Assembly: GCA_026708055.1 (NCBI GenBank) | Contig: JAPOVS010000019.1 | Coordinates: forward strand, 126,532 to 190,531 | DNA length: 64,000 nucleotides | Reading direction: 5' to 3' | Origin: a bacterium | GTDB lineage: Bacteria > Actinomycetota > Acidimicrobiia > Acidimicrobiales > CATQHL01 | Shown: positions 18,044-26,677 of the stretch, piece after piece | How the letters are laid out: each line of letters opens with the position of its first letter | Numbering within the stretch: position 1 is the first letter of the stretch | Position numbers and translations under genes: made by a program | Notes under the pieces: model-generated | Seen by the model: only the letters and a program-made list of their open reading frames with translations | What the model was told of the DNA's origin: nothing | The model's database searches: none

Positions 18044-21000
18044 TCAGAGGACATAGCCCTGGAGCCGGTCGTTCGCCTCCGCGGCGGGGTCCCGCTCGGC
18101 GGGGTCGCCGAAGCCGCCGCCGCCGGGCAACTCGAGGATGAGCCGCCGGCCCGCGGGTACCGTGTGGCGGCCCTTGGCGGCGAACGGCGTGCCGTCGTCG
18201 AGGCAGACCCGCCCGGGGGCGCCGTCGCCGCCGCCGGCCCGGCCACGCGCCGGGTTGTCGACGCGGTCGAACATGGCGGAGAACTCGAACAGGTAGCCGT
18301 CGGTCGGACCGATCTCCATGATCTGGCCCAGCCCGCCGCGCCGGCGGCCCGCTCCGCCGCTGCCGGGTCGGATCTCCTTGCGCCAGACCACGATCGGGCC
18401 CACCTGCTCGGTGGCCTCGACGCTCATCGTCATCACACCCGACGGGAAGGCGGTGGCGGTCAGCCCGTCGAGGGTGGGGCGGGCGCCGCCTCCGCCGCTG
18501 TTGAACATGAGGATCTCGGCGGGGGGCAGCGGCGTGGCCGGGTCGGCGGTGCGGGCGCTGGCCTGGAAGTTCCAGATGGCCCCGGACCCCTCGGCGGGCA
18601 CCACTCCGGGCAGGGCCTGTGACAGGGCGCCGAGGCAGAGGTCGGTCACGAAGTGGCCGATCACGTGGCGCACCGCGATGGGGGCCGGCTCGGTGGCGTT
18701 GAGGATGACGCCCGGCGGCGCGCTCACGGTGAACGGCAGCAGTGACGCGTGGTTGTTGGGCAACTCCGGGGCCAGCGCCACCAGCATCCCGTAGGTGAAG
18801 TAAGCCTGGGCGTAGGTGATCGGCACGTTGATGCCGAGCGGGCTTATCGGCGACGTGCCGGCGAAGTCGGCGTGCATGCCCGCGGGTGTCACGGTGAGCG
18901 TCACGGCGAGGTCCACCGGCTCGCCGTAGCCGTCCACCCGCATCTCGTTGCGATAGGTGCCCGGCGCCACCCCCGCCAGTGCGCCGAGGGTGGCCTGGCG
19001 CGTCCGGTCGAACACGAAACCGGCCACCTCGTCGAGATCGGAGATGCCGAACTCGTCGAACATGTCACCTAGGCGTCGGCGCCCGATCTCGTTGCAGGCC
19101 GCCAGGCCGTGCAGATCGCCGATCACGTAGTCGGCGGCGCGCACGTTGTGCCGCACGATGTTGATCAGGTCGCGGTTCAGCCGGCCCTCGTCGGCCCAGC
19201 GCATGATGGGGATGCGCAATCCCTCCTCGTACACCTCGCGGGCGTCGGGACCCCAGCCTCGGCCGCCCACGTCGACCACGTGGGCGGTGGAGGCGAAGAA
19301 GCCGACGAGGTCGTCGCCGGTGAACACGGGCGTCGTGACGGTGAAATCGTGCAGGTGGCCGGTGCCCTTCCAGGGGTCGTTGGTGACGTAGACGTCGCCC
19401 GGCGCGATGCTCTCGGCTCCGATGTCGGCGATGAAGTGTCCGACGGCGGCGGCCATCGTGTTGACGTGGCCGGGCGTGCCGGTCACGGCCTGGGCGATCA
19501 TGCGGCCCTGGCGGTCGAACACCCCGGCCGAGAGGTCGCCCGCCTCGCGGACCGACGTGGCGAAGGCCGTGCGCACCAGCGTGCGGGCCTGCTCCTCCAC
19601 GATCGAGATGAGGCGGTTCCACATCACCTGCAGCGGCACTTCGCCCCGCTCGCCGCGGCGGCAGGGGCTCACTGGTGCGGAGCAGGTCGCGGCCGACAGC
19701 GGCACCTCGCCCCGCTCGCCGCGGCGGGAGGGGCTCGCCGGTGCGGCGGTCGGCTCGGCGGCCGCCGGGTCGCCGAAGACGGTCCGGCTGCGGGCCGACG
19801 CCTCGGAGCGGATGACGAGCGCTCCGTCCGCTGCCACGACGGCGGCGTGGTGCGTTCCCAGCACCGTGGTGGTCTGCTCCTCGACGATCAGCGCCGGTCC
19901 CTGTACCTGCTCGCCCGGCACCAGCGCGGCCCGCTCCACGATGCCTGCATCCCGTCGCTCGCCAGTGGCCGGGTCGTGGACCGGCCGGTCCGCCCCCGGC
20001 GTCACGGCGGCGCCGCCGATGACGGGGCGCACGGGTTCCGGCGGCGCCCGCCGCGACGCCACGCGCACCGACCAGCTCACCGCCTCGATGGTGAGGTCGT
20101 CGATGGCGCTCCCGAAGTGCGCCTCGTAGGCCGCGGTGAAGGCGCCGCCGATCGCCTCGGCGGTGACGTGGCCCGGCGGCAGCACCACGGGGATCTCCCA
20201 CCCTTGGCCCCGGTAGCGCATCGACGCCTGCCGTTGCACGTCGACCTGCGCGTCGGTGCCCCGCCTGACGAATGCCTCCGCCTCGGCGCTGAGCTGGGCC
20301 AGCGTGTCGTTGACCCCCTCGCCGTCGAAGTCCTCCACGGTGGTGTAGAAGCTGCGCGCCGCCTCGTAGGAGAACGGCGCCAGCAGGAACCCGATGGCCG
20401 AGCCGACGCCGGCGCCGGGGGGCACCAGCACCTCGCTGAGGCCGAGTTTGTCCATGAGCCGGGTGGCGTGGAGCGGCGCGCCGCCGCCGAAGGCCACCAG
20501 CGAGAAGCCGCTGAGATCCTTGCCACCCTCCACGGCGTGGACGCGAGCCGCGTTCGCCATGTTCTCGTCCACCACCTCGGTGACGCCGACCGCGCCCGTG
20601 ACGGTGTCCAGCCCCAGGGGCGCGGCGATGGCCTGCATGGCCCCGACGGCCAGGCCCGGCGACAGCGAGATGTCCTTGGCCCCGAACGTGTCGGGATGCA
20701 GGCGGCCCAGGCAGACGTCGGCGTCGGTCACGGTGGGGTCGTCCCCGCCGAGATCGAAGGCCGCGGGTCCGGGCGCCGAGCCCGCGCTGCGGGGCCCGAC
20801 GCGGATCTGCCCGAGGGCGTCCACCGCGGCGATGGAGCCGCCCCCCGCGCCGATCTCCAGCATCTCGATTACCGGGATCGAGATCGGCATGCCGCTGCCC
20901 TTCTTGAATCTGGCCTCCCGCGCCACCTCGAAGGTGGAGGCGGTGCGCGGCACGTGATCCTCGATGAGGGCGATCTTGGCCGTCGTGCCGCCCATGTCGA

Positions 21001-21850
21001 ACGAGCAGATGCGCCGGCGGCCGTGGCGGGCGGCCAGTTCGGCGGCGAAGACGGCCCCGCCGGCGGGGCCCGACTCCACCAGCCGCACCGGGAACGCCGC
21101 GGCCACCTCGACGCTCAGCAGGCCGCCGCCGGAGTGGATGAGGTGCAGCGGGCAGGTTGCGCCGAGCCGGCGGAGTTCGGACTCGAGTCGACGCAGGTAC
21201 GAGGCCATTTGGGGCTGCACGTAGGCGTTGGCGCAGGCGGTGTTGAAGCGCTCGTACTCGCGCATCCGCGGCGAGACCTCGCTGCTGAGCGACACGGAGA
21301 TGCCGGGCACGGCGTCCAGCAGCATCTCGCGGAAGCGACGCTCGTGGTCGCCGTTCCGGTAGCTGTGCATGAACCCGACGGCGATGGACTCGTAGCCGCC
21401 GTCGGCCAACCGGGCGATGACGGCGCGGGCGCCGGACTCGTCGAAGGGCACCAGCGTCGCACCCCTTGCGTTGAGACGCTCGCTGACCACGTAGCGGTCC
21501 TTGCGCTCGATCAGCGGCGCCGGCAGCACGATGTTGAGGTCGTACTGCTCGAAGCGGCTCTCGGTGCGGGTCTCGATCACGTCGCGGAACCCTGCGGTGG
21601 TCACCAGGGCGGTGCTCGCACCGGTGCGCTGGATGAGGGCGTTGGTGGCCAGCGTGGTGCCGTGGATGATCTGGGTCACCTCCGCCAGGTCGACGTCGTT
21701 GCCGGCCGCCAACTCGGTCACAGCCGCCAGGACTCCCTCCTCCGGGCGGCCGGTCGTCAGCACCTTCGTCGAGACGAACCGCCCGTCGTCGCGTTCCAGC
21801 ACCACGTCGGTGAAGGTGCCCCCCACGTCGGCCCCGATGCGCAGCGGCAC
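18044..21850 (-). CDS. hyuAB: Fused HyuA-HyuB hydantoinase/5-oxoprolinase
   Basis: 1268 aa from GTG 21850, with GGGGAG about 10 nt upstream; the longer frame to 22183 crosses intergenic repeats and is rejected. Residues 1-~700 are the HyuA domain (RIGADVGGTFTDVVLERDDG, then FDMGGTTAKIALI and GAGGGSIAAVD). Residues ~741-1268 are HyuB (MWNRLISIVEEQARTLVRTAF, TNDPWKGTGHLHDF, FNSGGGGARPTLDG). The family performs ATP-dependent opening of 5-oxoproline or hydantoin rings. The two subunits are usually separate in bacteria, as at 57678-61460 here. The ~40-residue linker is encoded by a duplicated palindromic repeat. Ends in GGGGFGD, the normal HyuB tail. Confidence 0.9.
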   Translation of the reverse strand: MPLRIGADVGGTFTDVVLERDDGRFVSTKVLTTGRPEEGVLAAVTELAAGNDVDLAEVTQIIHGTTLATNALIQRTGASTALVTTAGFRDVIETRTESRFEQYDLNIVLPAPLIERKDRYVVSERLNARGATLVPFDESGARAVIARLADGGYESIAVGFMHSYRNGDHERRFREMLLDAVPGISVSLSSEVSPRMREYERFNTACANAYVQPQMASYLRRLESELRRLGATCPLHLIHSGGGLLSVEVAAAFPVRLVESGPAGGAVFAAELAARHGRRRICSFDMGGTTAKIALIEDHVPRTASTFEVAREARFKKGSGMPISIPVIEMLEIGAGGGSIAAVDALGQIRVGPRSAGSAPGPAAFDLGGDDPTVTDADVCLGRLHPDTFGAKDISLSPGLAVGAMQAIAAPLGLDTVTGAVGVTEVVDENMANAARVHAVEGGKDLSGFSLVAFGGGAPLHATRLMDKLGLSEVLVPPGAGVGSAIGFLLAPFSYEAARSFYTTVEDFDGEGVNDTLAQLSAEAEAFVRRGTDAQVDVQRQASMRYRGQGWEIPVVLPPGHVTAEAIGGAFTAAYEAHFGSAIDDLTIEAVSWSVRVASRRAPPEPVRPVIGGAAVTPGADRPVHDPATGERRDAGIVERAALVPGEQVQGPALIVEEQTTTVLGTHHAAVVAADGALVIRSEASARSRTVFGDPAAAEPTAAPASPSRRGERGEVPLSAATCSAPVSPCRRGERGEVPLQVMWNRLISIVEEQARTLVRTAFATSVREAGDLSAGVFDRQGRMIAQAVTGTPGHVNTMAAAVGHFIADIGAESIAPGDVYVTNDPWKGTGHLHDFTVTTPVFTGDDLVGFFASTAHVVDVGGRGWGPDAREVYEEGLRIPIMRWADEGRLNRDLINIVRHNVRAADYVIGDLHGLAACNEIGRRRLGDMFDEFGISDLDEVAGFVFDRTRQATLGALAGVAPGTYRNEMRVDGYGEPVDLAVTLTVTPAGMHADFAGTSPISPLGINVPITYAQAYFTYGMLVALAPELPNNHASLLPFTVSAPPGVILNATEPAPIAVRHVIGHFVTDLCLGALSQALPGVVPAEGSGAIWNFQASARTADPATPLPPAEILMFNSGGGGARPTLDGLTATAFPSGVMTMSVEATEQVGPIVVWRKEIRPGSGGAGRRRGGLGQIMEIGPTDGYLFEFSAMFDRVDNPARGRAGGGDGAPGRVCLDDGTPFAAKGRHTVPAGRRLILELPGGGGFGDPAERDPAAEANDRLQGYVL
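19631..19746. repeat. In-frame duplicated palindromic repeat forming the HyuA-HyuB linker
   Basis: A 50-nt unit starting CAGCGGCAC and ending GGTGCGG is present at 19631-19680 and 19697-19746, period 66 nt (22 codons), with about five mismatches. Each unit contains an imperfect palindrome centred on CGCCGCGGCG with GCCCC/GGGGC ends. On the minus strand both encode RRGERGEVPL. Confidence 0.85.
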
Positions 21851-21993
21851 GGTCAGCGACTCCCCGATCGGCAGTGGCCCTCTCGCTGAATCGGGTGGTT
21901 GGCTGGTGTCCGGTCGGGGCCGCCGGTGGCCGTCGTCGGGAGCGTCTGGCGAAATCGCTCCGCCGGCCGGCCCCCGGCGTCCCCGCCCTCTCC

Positions 21994-22020
21994 CGTCATT
22001 CCGGCGGAGGCCGGAATCCA
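21994..22020. repeat. REP-like palindromic repeat, copy 2
   Basis: ATTCCGGC-GGAG-GCCGGAAT with the same CGTC/CCAG flanks as the copy at 14048. It lies in the 187-nt gap between the SDR and hyuAB genes, both on the minus strand, so it may separate or stabilise parts of that transcript. The rest of the gap is GC-rich without a gene. Confidence 0.7.
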
Positions 22021-22037
22021 GTCCCGCAGCGGCACGG

Positions 22038-22841
22038 TCAGACCTCCTCGAGCGGGGGGAAGTCCTCCGGCGGCTTGATGTCGACGGTTGCCGAGCGCTG
22101 CTGGGCGAGCATTCCGCCGTCCACACGGAGTACGGCACCCGTGATGTAGGCGGCATCGTCCGACGCCAGGAACAGGGCGGCACCGGTCATGTCGGACGGC
22201 TCGCCCATGCGCCTGAGTGGGACGTTGTCCCCCCGCAGCGCCCGTGCCTCGTCACTCATCCCGACCGTGTCGATCGTGCCCGGCACGAGGGCGTTGACCC
22301 GGATGTTGTACGGCGCCAGATCCAGTGCCATGGCTCGGGTGAGACCCTCGATGCCGCCCTTGGCCGCGTCGTAGGCGGTGAAGCAGCGGTGCGCCTGCGT
22401 GGCGCCTCCGGAGCTCATGTTGATGATGCAGCCGCCGCCCTGGCGAGCCATGATGCGCGCGGCCGGGTGCGCCACGAGGAAGTGCCCCGTGAGGTTCACG
22501 TTCAGGATGTGCCGCCACCAAGCCTCGTCGGCCTCGAAGAAGTGCAGCATCGGGCCATTGAGTCCGGCGTTGTTGACGAGTACGTCGATCCGGCCGTGTG
22601 CAGTCATGACGGCGTCGATCATCGGGTTCACGGCGGCACTGTCGGAGACGTCGGCAGGCACCGCCATGGCAGCGCCACCCGAGTCGCGGATCGACCGCAC
22701 GACCTCGTCGATGCTGTCCGTGTCGACATCGTTGACCGCAACTTTGGATCCCACACCACCAAACCGCTCGGCGATGGCGCGGCCGATGCCCCGGCCGGCG
22801 CCGGTGACGATCACGACCTTGCCTGCCAAGGACTCGTGCAC
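22038..22841 (-). CDS. Short-chain dehydrogenase/reductase
   Basis: 267 aa from GTG 22841, with GGGAGG spaced 8 nt; an upstream in-frame start at 22886 has no such site. Classical SDR: VVIVTGAGRGIGRAIAERF cofactor loop, NNAG at residues ~90, catalytic Ser in NMSSGG and YDAAK (Tyr/Lys). The second strand ends KVAVNDVD, whose Asp suggests NAD rather than NADP preference. A charged extension IKPPEDFPPLEEV follows the fold. It is upstream of hyuAB on the same strand. Substrate unknown. Confidence 0.9.
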   Translation of the reverse strand: MHESLAGKVVIVTGAGRGIGRAIAERFGGVGSKVAVNDVDTDSIDEVVRSIRDSGGAAMAVPADVSDSAAVNPMIDAVMTAHGRIDVLVNNAGLNGPMLHFFEADEAWWRHILNVNLTGHFLVAHPAARIMARQGGGCIINMSSGGATQAHRCFTAYDAAKGGIEGLTRAMALDLAPYNIRVNALVPGTIDTVGMSDEARALRGDNVPLRRMGEPSDMTGAALFLASDDAAYITGAVLRVDGGMLAQQRSATVDIKPPEDFPPLEEV

Positions 22842-22944
22842 CTGTCGAACCTCCCGGCTGTTCGAATTGCGGCGCCGGCAAGGCACCAGCGCCGCGCACT
22901 CGATCGTAGCGACGCCGTACCGGAGTATCCCCGCTGCGGGGCTG

Positions 22945-23379
22945 TCAGCCGCCGGCCTGTGACTTGGCGGTGCGCAGCAGGTAGCGGCCGACGGTGATGC
23001 TCACGATGACGAACAGCACGTCGATGAAGTACCAGAGCAGCAGCCTGATCTCCCAGGGCGGCGTCTCAGCGGCGTCGTACACCTCCCAGCTGAGCCACAG
23101 CCGGTAGAAGAGCAGGAAGAGGCACCCGGAGGCGATCAGCATGGTCGTGGCCGCCCAGTCCGGCAGCTTGCCGGTTTCGCGGATCCGCATGAGGCTCACG
23201 ACGAGCGCAGTCGCCGCGCCAACGGCCATGGCGAAACTCATGGCGTCCCACACGTCGGTGCTCGTCGTCACCTCGTAGGTGGGGGATGCCAAGAACTGCC
23301 CCGCCACCGCCAGGCCGAGAAGGACGTGGGCATAGCCGAACAGATGCCTGAGTGCCTTGATGTACATGCGATTGCTCAT
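22945..23379 (-). CDS. Small four-helix membrane protein, unknown function
   Basis: 144 aa from ATG 23379 (ATG 23367 is an alternative; neither has a strong ribosome-binding site). Four hydrophobic stretches can be seen: FGYAHVLLGLAVAGQFL, AMSFAMAVGAATALVVSLM, TTMLIASGCLFLLFYRLWL and LLLWYFIDVLFVIVSITVGRYLL, with a basic C-terminus. No family recognised. It is likely an inner-membrane protein, transcribed alone or with the downstream SDR gene. Confidence 0.7.
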   Translation of the reverse strand: MSNRMYIKALRHLFGYAHVLLGLAVAGQFLASPTYEVTTSTDVWDAMSFAMAVGAATALVVSLMRIRETGKLPDWAATTMLIASGCLFLLFYRLWLSWEVYDAAETPPWEIRLLLWYFIDVLFVIVSITVGRYLLRTAKSQAGG

Positions 23380-23514
23380 CTCGCTCGAGCGAAGTCCCCC
23401 GCGGGCCCGCGCCGCCCGTGGGAGCAAGATCCGAAGACGAAGACTAATTGTGGGTGGCAGTGAACTGCCAAGCTCGTGCCGTTCGGGCGGCTGGAGTCCG
23501 GCAGTGCGGTTCCA

Positions 23515-23976
23515 TCAGAAGTTCTCGTCTGCGGACCGCGTGCGGACTCCGCGCCTCCAGGCGACGATCTCGACGATGCGACTTTCGGCGCGCAGCGCCT
23601 CCTCCAGCCGGGGCGCCGGTGCCGACAGGTAGACATCTGCCTGGAGATGGACCGCAGCGGCGAGCACTTCGATGCCCAGTGCATTGAGCCGATGGCGGCG
23701 GCTCAAGTGTCCTATCAGCGGCGCCAGGGTCCGAAGGCTTGCAAGCCCGATCCGCTCCGGAAGCTCGAGCAGCGCGCGCAGTGCCGGAGCATGCATGGCT
23801 TCGGGCAGGTCGGCGAACGACGTCGATAGTACGCCGGAGGGTCTGCTGGAACCCAGGACGGCCCGGCACAATCGGACGTACCAGTAGCTGGTTGTCCAGA
23901 CGGCCTCGGAGGGCCGTGGCGGATCGCCGCCGCCGAGCAGTTTGACCAGCAGACGGTCGTCGACGAGTTGGGTCAC
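23515..23976 (-). CDS. Putative PIN-like toxin (VapC-type partner)
   Basis: 153 aa from GTG 23976, which overlaps the antitoxin stop by 4 nt (GTGA). It begins VTQLVDDRLLVKLLGG, consistent with an early PIN-domain acidic pair. The central and C-terminal region (SRRHRLNALGIEVLAAAVHLQADVYLSA) resembles the conserved PIN helix plus late strand. The other catalytic acidic residues are not certain by eye, so this may be a divergent or inactive ribonuclease. Gene order, size and overlap strongly support a toxin-antitoxin unit with the AbrB protein. Confidence 0.65.
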   Translation of the reverse strand: MTQLVDDRLLVKLLGGGDPPRPSEAVWTTSYWYVRLCRAVLGSSRPSGVLSTSFADLPEAMHAPALRALLELPERIGLASLRTLAPLIGHLSRRHRLNALGIEVLAAAVHLQADVYLSAPAPRLEEALRAESRIVEIVAWRRGVRTRSADENF

Positions 23977-24215
23977 TCGTTGGCCAGTTCGGGATCCCCG
24001 AACCCGCCTCGAGCCGCCTCCCAATCCTGATCGGAAACCGATCCCAGGAGTTCTCGGCGGAGCCTGTCGACGCCACCCGGGACGAGCAGCACCGCCTCAC
24101 CGATGTCGAGGTAGCCCACGCTGCCGCCTTCTTCAAGCCCCCACCGTCGCCGCGCTGCCGCCGGCAGACTCATCTGCCCCCGCCCCGACACTCGCAGGTC
24201 ACCCGTGCTCGACAT
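23973..24215 (-). CDS. AbrB/SpoVT-family antitoxin
   Basis: 80 aa. The N-terminal half, LRVSGRGQMSLPAAARRRWGLEEGGSVGYLDIGEAVLLVP, is a swapped-hairpin AbrB DNA-binding domain; the C-terminal tail (LRRELLGSVSDQDWEAARGGFGDPELANE) would wrap the toxin. Such proteins bind their own promoter and neutralise the partner. The toxin gene starts inside its stop codon. Confidence 0.82.
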   Translation of the reverse strand: MSSTGDLRVSGRGQMSLPAAARRRWGLEEGGSVGYLDIGEAVLLVPGGVDRLRRELLGSVSDQDWEAARGGFGDPELANE

Positions 24216-24365
24216 GCCGCCAGCTTACAAGGCGGCTAGGTCGAATGCCTTGTGGCTGCCCACCCATCGTGCTCACCGCTAGTGTCGCCGGCATGCCCGA
24301 CGCAATCGCCTCCGCGTCCGAGCCCGAGGAGAGTGAGGCCTCCTGTGGATAGGGAGCGGTCGAGC

Positions 24366-25658
24366 GTGGCGGATCGGGATTGGGGGTTTCGCACGCGGGC
24401 GCTGCATGCCGGTGGGCGACCCGATCCGGGGACCGGGGCCCGGACCACGCCGATCTACTACAGCTCTGCCTTCGTCTTCGAGGACACCGATGACGCGGCC
24501 GACCTCTTCGCCCTCCAGAAGTACGGCTCCATCTACACGCGCATCTCGAACCCCACCGTCAACGTGTTCGAGGAGCGGATGGCGAACCTAGAGGGAGGCA
24601 TCGGGGCGGTGGCCACCTCCAGCGGCCAGTCCGCCCAGTTCCTCGGCATCACGTCCCTGGCCGGCGCCGGCGATCACATCGTCTCGGCCGCCGGGCTGTA
24701 CGGCGGCACGTACATGCAGTTCGACGTGACGCTGCGCCGCCTCGGCATCGACACCACTTTCGTCCGCGGCAGCGATCCCGACGACTTCGCCGCCGCCATC
24801 GACGACCGGACCAAGCTGCTCTTCACCGAGATCATCGCCAACCCGGCGGGCGAGATCGCCGACCTGAGCGGCCTCGCCGACGTTGCCCGCGCCCACGGCC
24901 TGCCGCTGGTCGTGGACTCGACGTTCGCCACCCCGTACCTCTGCCGGCCCCTGGAGTTCGGCGCCGACATCGTCGTGCACTCAGCCACGAAGTTCCTGTG
25001 TGGGCACGGCACCACCATCGCAGGGGTTGTCGCCGAGGCCGGTCGCTTCGACTGGGGGTCGGGGCGGTTCCCGAGCTTCACCGAGCCGGTGGCCGGCTAC
25101 AACGGGCTGCGCTGGTGGGACAATTTCGGCGAGTACGCCTTCTGCACCCGGCTGCGGGCCGAGCAGATGCGCGACGTGGGCGCCTGCCTCTCGCCCTTCG
25201 ACGCCTTCTTCCTGCTGTGCGGCCTCGAGACGCTGCCGCTGCGCATGGACGCCCACGTGGCCAACTCCCGCGCCGTCGCCGAATGGCTCGACGCCGACGA
25301 CCGTGTGGCCTGGGTGCGCTGGGCCGGCCTGCCCGACCACCCCCACCACGAGCGAGCACAGCGGTACCTCCCCAAGGGGCCGGGCGCCATCTTCACCTTC
25401 GGCGTCGAGGGTGGCAGGCAGGCAGGCGCCAGATTCATCGAGGCGCTGCAACTCGTGTCCCATCTGGCCAACGTCGGCGACGCCAAGACGCTCGTCATCC
25501 ACCCGGCCTCCACCACCCACCAGCAGCTCTCCGAGGCCGACCTGGCCGCCACCGGCGTGTCGGCCGACATGGTGCGGCTCTCGGTGGGCCTCGAGGACAC
25601 AGAGGACATCATCTGGGACCTCGGCCAGGCCCTCGCCGCCGCTGTGGGCCGTGCCTGA
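24366..25658 (+). CDS. O-acetylhomoserine sulfhydrylase-type PLP enzyme
   Basis: 430 aa from GTG 24366, with AGGGAG at 24351-24356; GTG 24345 is an alternative. It belongs to the Cys/Met-metabolism PLP family (cystathionine gamma-synthase, OAH sulfhydrylase, methionine gamma-lyase). FRTRALHAGGRPDPGTGARTTPIYY is the usual start. YTRISNPTVNVFEERMANLEGG and SSGQSAQF bind PLP phosphate, and Lys209 in HSATKFLCGHG forms the Schiff base. Length and the LPKGPGAIFTFGVEGG region favour OAH sulfhydrylase, making homocysteine from O-acetylhomoserine and sulfide. The next gene starts within its last codons. Confidence 0.88.
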   Translation: MADRDWGFRTRALHAGGRPDPGTGARTTPIYYSSAFVFEDTDDAADLFALQKYGSIYTRISNPTVNVFEERMANLEGGIGAVATSSGQSAQFLGITSLAGAGDHIVSAAGLYGGTYMQFDVTLRRLGIDTTFVRGSDPDDFAAAIDDRTKLLFTEIIANPAGEIADLSGLADVARAHGLPLVVDSTFATPYLCRPLEFGADIVVHSATKFLCGHGTTIAGVVAEAGRFDWGSGRFPSFTEPVAGYNGLRWWDNFGEYAFCTRLRAEQMRDVGACLSPFDAFFLLCGLETLPLRMDAHVANSRAVAEWLDADDRVAWVRWAGLPDHPHHERAQRYLPKGPGAIFTFGVEGGRQAGARFIEALQLVSHLANVGDAKTLVIHPASTTHQQLSEADLAATGVSADMVRLSVGLEDTEDIIWDLGQALAAAVGRA

Positions 25659-26148
25659 CTATCCCCCCGTCGAGGGTTGGGCGCCGCCCGACGCCGGCGA
25701 GCGCTGGGACATCATCCGCCGCTCGCGCACGGTGGCGGTCGTGGGTGCCTCGGGCGACCGGGCGCGTGCGAGCAACTTCGTCGTGACCTACCTGCTGTCG
25801 TCGTCGGTGGACTTCGACGTGTATCTGGTGAACCCCCGCGAGCGGGAGATCCTGGGCCGGACGGTCTACCCCTCGCTGGAGGCCCTGCCCGTGGCACCCG
25901 ACATCGTCGACGTGTTCCGCCGCTCCGAGGGCCTGTCCGAGGTGGCGGCCGAGGCCATCGCCGTCGGTGCCGGGGTGTTCTGGGCGCAACTCGGTCTGTG
26001 GAGCCCCGAGGCCGCCCGGCTCTGCCTGGACGCCGGCCTCGACGTCGTGATGAACCGCTGCCTGAAGATCGAGCACGCCAGATTCTCCGGCGGGCTGACC
26101 CTCGCCGGCTTCGACACGGGCGTCATCTCGTCCCGGCGGCGCCTGTGA
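25651..26148 (+). CDS. CoA-binding (Rossmann) domain protein, YccU-like
   Basis: 165 aa from GTG 25651, overlapping the sulfhydrylase gene by 8 nt, so translationally coupled. A short N-terminal helix is followed by TVAVVGASGDRARASNFVVTYLL (CoA/nucleotide loop), VYLVNPREREILGRTVYPSLEALP and the MNRCLKIEHARF ending typical of the family. Members bind CoA in vitro, but their role is unclear. Frequent neighbours are OAH sulfhydrylases, matching this arrangement. Confidence 0.88.
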   Translation: MPDYPPVEGWAPPDAGERWDIIRRSRTVAVVGASGDRARASNFVVTYLLSSSVDFDVYLVNPREREILGRTVYPSLEALPVAPDIVDVFRRSEGLSEVAAEAIAVGAGVFWAQLGLWSPEAARLCLDAGLDVVMNRCLKIEHARFSGGLTLAGFDTGVISSRRRL

Positions 26149-26243
26149 ACTTCCCGAGTGATGTCGGCTGAGGCGCGGCGCGCCGGGTGGATTTTGCCCC
26201 CGGTTCAAGTCCGGGGCAGGCTCGTCGCCGGATTGGCGGTGAG

Positions 26244-26498
26244 ATGGGTCGATTCAGACGGGAGGTGTCGGCGGCCGACGCTCCCGAACTGGCCGGGACC
26301 GTCGTCGACGTGGCCCCGCGGTGGGTCGCCCTGGTGCTCGACCGCCCCGCCCCCGGCACCGCCTTCCTGGCCGTCGAGGGCGATGGCGAGCACGTCACCG
26401 TGTCGATCTGGTCGTACCTCTACGGCCCCGGCGCCGCCGCAGCCGCCCGCGACGACCCTCGCTGGCGCCAGTGGCTGACCGACCGCGCCGCCCCCTGA
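26244..26498 (+). CDS. Small hypothetical protein
   Basis: 84 aa if started at ATG 26244 (MGRFRREVSAADAPELAG); a longer start at 26187 would run over a tRNA T-arm-like sequence. The protein is compact, predicted beta-rich (TVVDVAPRWVALVLDRPAPGTAFLAVEGDGEHVTVSIWSYL) with a Trp-containing C-terminus. No family recognised. Regular codon use suggests a real gene, but support is modest. Confidence 0.5.
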   Translation: MGRFRREVSAADAPELAGTVVDVAPRWVALVLDRPAPGTAFLAVEGDGEHVTVSIWSYLYGPGAAAAARDDPRWRQWLTDRAAP

Positions 26499-26677
26499 CC
26501 GCGACCGCGTCCGCAGACTGCTCCAGTTCGATTGCCAACCCGCCTGTGCATGGCCGACCGAGGAAGGCACGGCGGCAACCGGACGATCATCGGCGAACGC
26601 ACGAGGACCGCTCGGTGGCGGGTTTGCGCCTCCGATATCGCGCCGCCCGCGCACCCCTACCAGGGTTCGTGGACATG

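Noticed and set aside
16724-18622. 632-codon plus-strand frame over the FAD oxidoreductase and hyuAB
   Set aside because: Shadow frame of two clear minus-strand genes; composition typical of antisense high-GC DNA.
21851-22183. N-terminal extension of the HyuAB frame
   Set aside because: Runs through a REP-like repeat and overlaps the SDR gene; GTG 21850 has a ribosome-binding site and the family N-terminus.
26161-26240. Complete tRNA gene at the T-arm-like sequence
   Set aside because: Acceptor, D and anticodon arms cannot be built from the flanking sequence.
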